From NCBI GenBank assembly GCA_002408125.1, contig DHQO01000026.1, positions 9,212 to 21,259 on the forward strand: a stretch of 12,048 nucleotides of DNA, written 5' to 3'. Source of the stretch: Hyphomonadaceae bacterium UBA5336. GTDB lineage: Bacteria > Pseudomonadota > Alphaproteobacteria > Caulobacterales > Hyphomonadaceae. Each line of letters starts with the position of its first letter. Position 1 is the first letter of the stretch. A model generated the notes under the pieces. The model saw nothing but the letters and a program-made list of their open reading frames with translations. It was not told where the DNA came from and ran no database searches. The translations under genes and the position numbers were made by a program. Below, piece by piece: positions 7,407-12,048 of the stretch.

Positions 7407-7466
7407 ATGCTCTTCTGGCCAATACAGAAACTTACAATAGCCTTTTCCTTGGGAGGAGTAGACTAA
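7407..7466 (+). CDS. Possible 19-codon leader peptide coupled to alkB
   Basis: ATG at 7407 opens MLFWPIQKLTIAFSLGGVD and stops at TAA 7464-7466, whose last base is the first base of the alkB ATG (TAATG). The peptide is hydrophobic and contains a single Trp. An AAGGAG stands immediately before the ATG with no spacing, which is poor for initiation, so translation is doubtful. It could couple translation into alkB or simply be chance in the leader. I recognise no family. Confidence 0.2.
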   Translation: MLFWPIQKLTIAFSLGGVD

Positions 7467-8677
7467 TGAGCGATCTAAGCCAAGCGTCCACGGCGCAAGC
7501 TGGCGCCGATGAAGTATACGTTGATAAGAAACGGTATTTTTGGATTTTGTCCGTATTCTGGCCGGCAACGCCGCTAATCGGACTGTATCTGGTCTCGGTA
7601 ACCGGCTGGAGCATCTGGTACGGGACTGTGCTGATTTTATGGTATCTGGCGGTTCCGATGCTGGACGCTATGTTTGGCGAGGATTTTTCCAATCCCCCCG
7701 AATCGGCCGTACCTGATCTTGAAAGAGACCGATATTATCGCGTGCTTACTTATCTGACGGTGCCCATGCATTATGCGGCTTTGATCGGGTCTTGCTGGTG
7801 GGTCGCAACCCATTCTCTGAATGCGCTCGAATTCGTCGCGCTGGCACTGTCGCTGGGGGTCGTCAACGGTTTGGCGCTGAACACCGGCCATGAACTCGGT
7901 CACAAGAAGGAAGCTTTTGATCGCTGGATGGCAAAACTGGTGCTGGCAGTGGTGGGCTATGGCCACTTCTTCATCGAACATAACAAAGGGCACCACCGTG
8001 ACGTGGCCACCCCGAAAGACCCGGCAACCTCGCGTATGGGCGAAAACATCTATTCTTTCGCAACCCGCGAAATCCCCGGGGCTTTCAAACGCGCTTGGGA
8101 GCTAGAAGAGGTGCGCCTTGAGCGGAGTGGTAAGAGCGTCTGGAGCCTGGATAACGAAATTCTTCAGCCGCTGATCATTACCGTCGTTCTTTACGCCGGG
8201 CTGCTGGCATTCTTCGGGCCCATCATGCTTGTGTTCCTGCCCATTCAGATGGCGTACGGATGGTGGCAGCTGACTTCGGCCAACTATATCGAGCATTATG
8301 GCTTGCTGCGCGAAAAACTGCCCAACGGCAAGTATGAGCATCAGAAGCCGCACCATTCGTGGAACTCGAACCATATCATGTCCAACCTGATCCTGTTCCA
8401 CCTGCAGCGGCACTCGGACCACCACGCGCACCCGACGCGGTCCTATCAATCCCTGCGGGACTTCAAGGATCTGCCTGCGCTTCCTTCGGGCTATCCCGGG
8501 ATGTTCTTTGCCGCGCTGATCCCCTCCTGGTTCCGGTCGATCATGGATCATCGTGTCCTGGACTGGGCCAAAGGCGATCTGAACAAGATCCAGATCGAAC
8601 CCGGTATGCGCGACTACTATGACCGCAAATTCGGGTCGGTCGCACCTGCGCAGCCTGCCGCAATGCCCGCCGAATAA
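7466..8677 (+). CDS. alkB: AlkB, integral-membrane alkane 1-monooxygenase
   Basis: 403-residue diiron, non-haem membrane hydroxylase that converts n-alkanes to 1-alkanols using O2 and electrons from rubredoxin. All family motifs are present: histidine box 1 G-H-E-L-G-H-K at 141-147, box 2 E-H-N-K-G-H-H at 171-177, N-Y-I-E-H-Y-G at 273-279, and box 3 L-Q-R-H-S-D-H-H at 313-320. Hydrophobic segments from about residue 24 onward (including about 24-45, 50-68, 100-135 and 233-262) fit the six-helix topology. It looks very close to GPo1 AlkB (401 residues) along its whole length. Trp59 aligns with Trp55 of GPo1 AlkB, the residue known to limit chain length, so medium-chain substrates are inferred. 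The ATG at 7466 has GGGAGGA at 7451-7457; an in-frame TTG at 7355 lacks support. First gene of the structural operon. Confidence 0.96.
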   Translation: MSDLSQASTAQAGADEVYVDKKRYFWILSVFWPATPLIGLYLVSVTGWSIWYGTVLILWYLAVPMLDAMFGEDFSNPPESAVPDLERDRYYRVLTYLTVPMHYAALIGSCWWVATHSLNALEFVALALSLGVVNGLALNTGHELGHKKEAFDRWMAKLVLAVVGYGHFFIEHNKGHHRDVATPKDPATSRMGENIYSFATREIPGAFKRAWELEEVRLERSGKSVWSLDNEILQPLIITVVLYAGLLAFFGPIMLVFLPIQMAYGWWQLTSANYIEHYGLLREKLPNGKYEHQKPHHSWNSNHIMSNLILFHLQRHSDHHAHPTRSYQSLRDFKDLPALPSGYPGMFFAALIPSWFRSIMDHRVLDWAKGDLNKIQIEPGMRDYYDRKFGSVAPAQPAAMPAE

Positions 8678-8707
8678 AACCCAAGGCTTGGCATCTCAGA
8701 CAAAGGC

Positions 8708-8728
8708 GTTGGCCCCGATGGGGCCAAC
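8708..8728 (+). other. Perfect hairpin between alkB and alkG
   Basis: GTTGGCCCC-GAT-GGGGCCAAC forms a nine-pair, GC-rich stem with a three-base loop, 30 bases after the alkB stop. No T run follows, so it is unlikely to be a simple intrinsic terminator. In the 174-base alkB-alkG gap it could protect the alkB message from 3' decay, mark a processing site, or reduce read-through. Apart from this and the alkG ribosome binding site I see nothing else in the gap, and no alkF remnant. Confidence 0.55.
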
Positions 8729-8851
8729 CCTGACCTGACAAACAGCCCCTTGCTCGCACTCGAAGACGGGGCCGCAGACACAACCGACAGAAAATCTGGG
8801 ACGACGCATGTGCTTGCCTGTCAACTCATGTGTGTAAGGGAGGAATGAACA

Positions 8852-9325
8852 ATGGCCAAATATCAATGCCCGGATTGCGGATACACCTACGATGAAATCC
8901 AGGGCCACCCGCATGAAGGTTTCCCGCCGGGAACGCCGTGGTCGCAAGTGCCCGAAGACTTTGCGTGCCCCGATTGCGCGGTCCGCGACAAAGAGGACTT
9001 TTTGCTGATCGGAGAAGCCGCAGCGCCTACACCAACCCCGGCACCGGCACCGACATCCGCTCCGGCCCCGGCACCCGCACCCGTGGCGGTTGCCGCTCCT
9101 GCCGCCGCACCGCCGCCTGCTCCGGTGGCACAGGCGGCCCCCGCCGCCGGAACCGCCTACCGGAAATGGCTTTGCATCACATGCGGTCATATCTACGACG
9201 AAGCCCTTGGCGACGAACACGAAGGTTTTCCGCCGGGAACTTTGTTCAGCCAGATCCCCGATGATTGGTGCTGCCCGGACTGTGGTGCCACGAAAGAGGA
9301 CTATGTCCTCTACGAAGAAAAATAA
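8852..9325 (+). CDS. alkG: AlkG, two-domain rubredoxin
   Basis: 157-residue electron carrier between AlkT and AlkB. Rubredoxin domain 1 has its iron cysteines at C6, C9, C39 and C42; domain 2 has them at C108, C111, C141 and C144. Domain 1 has C-A-V-R-D-K after its second C-P-D-C, the form I associate with AlkG1-type domains, which in GPo1 do not support AlkB by themselves. Domain 2 ends like GPo1 AlkG (G-A-T-K-E-D-Y-V-L-Y-E-E-K) and is the AlkG2 type that feeds AlkB. The linker (about 55-101) is almost pure Ala/Pro/Val with Thr, unlike the polar linker I recall in GPo1 AlkG (about 173 residues), so the whole protein is shorter. GGGAGGA at 8838-8844 supports the ATG at 8852. alkH follows ten bases after the stop. 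Confidence 0.95.
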   Translation: MAKYQCPDCGYTYDEIQGHPHEGFPPGTPWSQVPEDFACPDCAVRDKEDFLLIGEAAAPTPTPAPAPTSAPAPAPAPVAVAAPAAAPPPAPVAQAAPAAGTAYRKWLCITCGHIYDEALGDEHEGFPPGTLFSQIPDDWCCPDCGATKEDYVLYEEK

Positions 9326-9335
9326 GAGCGTGAAC

Positions 9336-10781
9336 ATGAATCAGGTTGCCTCATTTCCCGCCAAAACAGCCGGTGCCGATGACATCCGAGCGGCGTTTGA
9401 CACCCAGCTTCGAGCACAACTTGCCCGGCGGGCGGTCTTTGACCGCAAGGCACGTATCGCACAGCTGGACCGCCTGGCAGAGGCCGTCAAACGGAACGAG
9501 GACAAAATCATCGCGGCTTGCGCGGCTGATTTTCGCAAACCCGCCGAAGAAGTGAAACTGACCGAGATCTTTCCTGTGCTTCAGGAAATCCGGCACACCA
9601 AACACCATCTGAAGTCGTGGATGCGCCCCAAACGGGCGCGCGCCACTTTGGGGGTGTTTGGCACCAAGGCACGGGTTCGCCCCGAGGCCAAGGGTGTATG
9701 CCTGATCATCGCGCCCTGGAATTATCCGGTGAATCTTTCGCTCGGGCCGCTGGTTTCGGCAATCGCGGCCGGCAACAGCGCCATTATCAAGCCGTCCGAA
9801 ATGACACCGAATGCGGCCCAGGTCATCACCGACATCGTGGAAGAGGCGTTCACACCGGATCTGGTCAAGGTCATCGAAGGCGATGCCTTGGTTTCCCAGG
9901 AGCTTCTGTCACTGCCCTTCGACCACATATTCTTCACGGGCAGCCCGGCGATCGGCAAGGTCGTGATGGAGGCGGCGGCAAAAAGCCTGACATCGGTCAC
10001 TCTGGAACTTGGTGGCAAGTCGCCCACTATCGTCGGGCCCAACGCCAATATCAAAAAGGCCGCGCGAAACATCGTCTGGGGCAAGTTCTCAAACAACGGT
10101 CAGACCTGTATCGCCCCCGATCATGTGTATGTGCACCGCGATGTATCGGCCGCGTTCAAGACCGCGCTTCAGGCCGAGATCGGTCGGGTCTATGGGAAAA
10201 CGCCCGAGGCACAAAAAGCAACGCCCGACTATTGCCGGATCGTGAACGATAGGCATTTTGACCGGCTGCGCAACCTGATCGAGGATGCCCGTGCCAAAGG
10301 CGCAAGTATCCTTCAGGGCGGTCAGACCGATGCGGGCCAGAACTTCGTTGCCCCGACGCTGATTTCCGAGGTTTCGGATGATATGGAAATCACTCAGGAA
10401 GAGCTGTTCGGGCCAATTTTGCCGATCATCGAATATGTTGATCTGGACAAAGTTATCGACAAGATCAACGCAAACCCCAAGCCCCTTGCTCTTTATATCT
10501 TCGACAAAAGCAATGACTTCGCTGACCAGATTATCACGCGCACCTCTTCGGGCGCGGTGGGCGTAAACCTTACTGTTGTGCATTTCCTGCACCCGAACCT
10601 GCCATTTGGCGGCGTCAACAACTCCGGCATCGGGGCGGCCCATGGGGAATATGGCTTCAAGGCATTTTCGCATGAAAAAGCTGTGCTGGAGGAAAAGCAT
10701 TCGATTACGCACATGCTTTTCCCGCCTTACACGGGCTTTGTACGCCGCCTCATAAACATCGTAGTCCGGGTGCTTGGATAA
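9336..10781 (+). CDS. alkH: AlkH, NAD(P)-dependent aliphatic aldehyde dehydrogenase
   Basis: 481-residue aldehyde dehydrogenase that oxidises the fatty aldehyde from the AlkB/AlkJ steps to the fatty acid. Active-site residues are present: Asn129 in A-P-W-N-Y-P, Glu224 in L-E-L-G-G-K, and catalytic Cys258 in N-N-G-Q-T-C-I-A. E-E-L-F-G-P is at 355-360 and N-L-P-F-G-G-V-N-N-S-G near 421-431. The shape is that of ALDH class 3 (short N-terminus, hydrophobic C-terminal tail L-I-N-I-V-V-R-V-L-G), which suggests membrane association. It resembles GPo1 AlkH (483 residues) throughout. I took ATG 9336, ten bases after alkG; GTG at 9330 is also in frame and no strong ribosome binding site separates them, so translational coupling to alkG is likely. 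The frame is open far upstream (to 9090) but that part is antiparallel noise over alkG. Confidence 0.95.
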   Translation: MNQVASFPAKTAGADDIRAAFDTQLRAQLARRAVFDRKARIAQLDRLAEAVKRNEDKIIAACAADFRKPAEEVKLTEIFPVLQEIRHTKHHLKSWMRPKRARATLGVFGTKARVRPEAKGVCLIIAPWNYPVNLSLGPLVSAIAAGNSAIIKPSEMTPNAAQVITDIVEEAFTPDLVKVIEGDALVSQELLSLPFDHIFFTGSPAIGKVVMEAAAKSLTSVTLELGGKSPTIVGPNANIKKAARNIVWGKFSNNGQTCIAPDHVYVHRDVSAAFKTALQAEIGRVYGKTPEAQKATPDYCRIVNDRHFDRLRNLIEDARAKGASILQGGQTDAGQNFVAPTLISEVSDDMEITQEELFGPILPIIEYVDLDKVIDKINANPKPLALYIFDKSNDFADQIITRTSSGAVGVNLTVVHFLHPNLPFGGVNNSGIGAAHGEYGFKAFSHEKAVLEEKHSITHMLFPPYTGFVRRLINIVVRVLG

Positions 10782-10812
10782 CAGCCGCCCGGAACCAATA
10801 GGGAGATAAGAA

Positions 10813-12048
10813 ATGTACGACTATATCATCGTCGGCGCCGGATCCGCCGGTTGCGTTCTGGCCAACCGGTTGTCTGCAAACCCGGCAAAACGCGTCGCGC
10901 TTATCGAAGCGGGCCCAAAGGATAAGAACCCCCTGATTCACATGCCAGTGGGGATCGCATTGTTGGCCAATAGCAAAAAGCTGAACTGGGCATTCGATAC
11001 CGAACCACAAGAACATTTGAATGGCCGTAGACTGTTCTGGCCTCGTGGCAAAACACTGGGCGGGTCGTCGTCCATCAACGCCATGGTCTATATCCGCGGG
11101 CACAAGGCCGATTACGACTACTGGGCGTCCGAGGCAGGCACGGATGTCTGGGGCTGGGACCGCATGACAGACCTGTTCAAGCGGATCGAAGACAACCATC
11201 GGTTCGGAGCATCCGATAGTCATGGTAAGGGCGGCGAGCTTTCCGTGAGCGAGCTGAAAACCGTGAACCCTTTGAGCCGCGATTTCGTACAGGCTGGGCG
11301 TGAATTGCAGATTCCTCACAACGGCGATTTTAATAGCGGTTCGCAAGAGGGGCTGGGCATGTACCAGGTCACGCAAAAGGACGGAAGGCGCTGGAGTTCG
11401 GCGCAAGCCTTTCTGCGGGGGGCTGAGTCCCGTTCCAATCTTGAAGTCATCACCGACGCCCGTGTGACCCGCGTCGTCATGGCAGAAAAGTCCGCAACGG
11501 GTGTCACCTTGCGGCAGGGCGGCGAATATCGCCAACTGCGTCTCAATGCCGGCGGCGAGGTGATCCTGTCTGGCGGGGCCGTGAATTCGCCTCAACTTCT
11601 CCTTCTGTCAGGTATCGGGGATGCCCAAGAAATTAAACGGCATGGTCTAGCCGTCGTTCACGACCTTCCCGAGGTGGGCAAGAACATGGCCGACCACCTC
11701 GATGTAACGATTATGCATGCTGCTAGCTCACGGCGCCCGATCGGTGTCGCGCCCAGCTTTCTGCCGCGTGGCATTGGTGGTTTGTTTTCCTACATCTTCA
11801 GACGTAAAGGGTTTCTCACGTCAAATGTTGCGGAAAGCGGTGGGTTCATTAAGTCGTCCCCTGACCGCGATAGGCCGAATGTTCAGTTTCACTTCCTGCC
11901 CACATATCTGAAAGATCATGGCCGCAAGATCGCTTTTGGTTATGGCTATACGCTTCACATCTGCGATCTTTTGCCAAAGAGCCGCGGCTATATTGGCCTC
12001 AAAAGCCCGGATCCGATGGACGATCCTCTGATTCAGCCGAATTATCTT
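10813..12048 (+). CDS. alkJ: AlkJ, FAD-dependent (GMC) alcohol dehydrogenase, 3' end outside window
   Basis: 412 codons are open to the window end with no stop; GPo1 AlkJ is about 558 residues, so roughly 145 are missing, including the C-terminal His active-site region. The protein belongs to the GMC oxidoreductases and oxidises medium-chain alkanols to aldehydes at the cytoplasmic membrane, passing electrons to the respiratory chain. Visible motifs are the FAD dinucleotide motif G-A-G-S-A-G at 8-13, GMC signature 1 around 77-95 (P-R-G-K-T-L-G-G-S-S-S-I-N-A), and GMC signature 2 G-A-V-N-S-P-Q-L-L-L-L-S-G-I-G at 255-269. The N-A-M-V-Y-I-R-G and G-F-L-T-S-N-V-A-E-S-G-G-F stretches match GPo1 AlkJ as I recall it. 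GGGAG at 10801-10805 precedes the ATG; the gap from alkH is 31 bases. alkK (acyl-CoA synthetase) would be expected next but is not visible. Confidence 0.94.
   Translation, partial: MYDYIIVGAGSAGCVLANRLSANPAKRVALIEAGPKDKNPLIHMPVGIALLANSKKLNWAFDTEPQEHLNGRRLFWPRGKTLGGSSSINAMVYIRGHKADYDYWASEAGTDVWGWDRMTDLFKRIEDNHRFGASDSHGKGGELSVSELKTVNPLSRDFVQAGRELQIPHNGDFNSGSQEGLGMYQVTQKDGRRWSSAQAFLRGAESRSNLEVITDARVTRVVMAEKSATGVTLRQGGEYRQLRLNAGGEVILSGGAVNSPQLLLLSGIGDAQEIKRHGLAVVHDLPEVGKNMADHLDVTIMHAASSRRPIGVAPSFLPRGIGGLFSYIFRRKGFLTSNVAESGGFIKSSPDRDRPNVQFHFLPTYLKDHGRKIAFGYGYTLHICDLLPKSRGYIGLKSPDPMDDPLIQPNYL

Noticed and set aside
7355..7465. AlkB extended to an in-frame TTG at 7355
   Set aside because: No ribosome binding site there, and the added 37 residues do not match AlkB proteins, whereas ATG 7466 has GGGAGGA at proper spacing.
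8708..8728. Hairpin as an intrinsic terminator of alkB
   Set aside because: The stem is strong but no T run follows, and alkG, alkH and alkJ need to be expressed with alkB.
9090..9335. Upstream extension of the alkH frame over alkG
   Set aside because: It would add 82 low-complexity residues overlapping alkG in another frame; ATG 9336 gives the normal family length and start.
8696..9337. 213-codon open frame on the minus strand
   Set aside because: Antisense to alkG; the Gly/Arg/Cys-rich translation is the mirror of the Ala/Pro linker and not a plausible protein.
10750..11595. 281-codon open frame on the minus strand
   Set aside because: Antisense to alkJ, whose GMC signatures are unambiguous on the + strand.
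1..12048. CRISPR arrays, tRNA or rRNA genes
   Set aside because: I saw no regularly spaced repeats, no tRNA-like cloverleaf and no rRNA sequence.

Overview
The window joins two unrelated blocks of DNA and looks like part of an alphaproteobacterial conjugative plasmid or integrative conjugative element (ICE) carrying an alkane-degradation cluster. The host call is an inference. It rests on the GC-rich trbF-trbG-trbI-DUF2274 arrangement, which is typical of conjugation modules in Alphaproteobacteria such as sphingomonads and Rhodobacterales. No rRNA or other taxonomic marker is present.

Left block (1-2909, + strand): the 3' end of a P-type (Trb/VirB-like) type IV secretion operon. It holds the end of trbF (VirB8-like), trbG (VirB9-like lipoprotein), trbI (VirB10-like) and a small DUF2274 gene. 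The trb genes are joined by 4-base ATGA stop/start overlaps, and DUF2274 starts 3 bases after trbI.

Junction (2910-3425): no convincing gene. It holds a very short minus-strand remnant that looks like the start of an IS481-type transposase, and it is bracketed by an imperfect direct repeat with a 13-base exact core. This looks like insertion-sequence debris between the conjugation module and the cargo.

Right block (3426-12048): an alk regulon of the Pseudomonas putida GPo1 (OCT plasmid) type. On the minus strand, alkS (MalT/LuxR-like activator) is followed 30 bases later by alkT (rubredoxin reductase). Divergently, on the + strand, come alkB (membrane alkane 1-monooxygenase), alkG (two-domain rubredoxin), alkH (aldehyde dehydrogenase) and alkJ (GMC alcohol dehydrogenase, cut by the window end). 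Electrons pass from NADH through AlkT and AlkG to AlkB, which hydroxylates the terminal methyl of an alkane. AlkJ then oxidises the alcohol and AlkH the aldehyde to a fatty acid. AlkS presumably senses alkane.

This cluster differs from the GPo1 layout as I remember it in three ways. alkST sits directly next to alkB and is divergent from it. alkF is missing, leaving a 174-base gap with a perfect hairpin. The two AlkG rubredoxin domains are joined by an Ala/Pro-rich linker. The alkS-alkB intergenic region holds a perfect 20-base palindrome at a suitable distance from candidate -10 boxes on both sides, which makes it the best candidate for a shared AlkS operator. I see no wholly unknown system; the interest lies in the mobile context, the compact regulatory layout and the unexplained junction.
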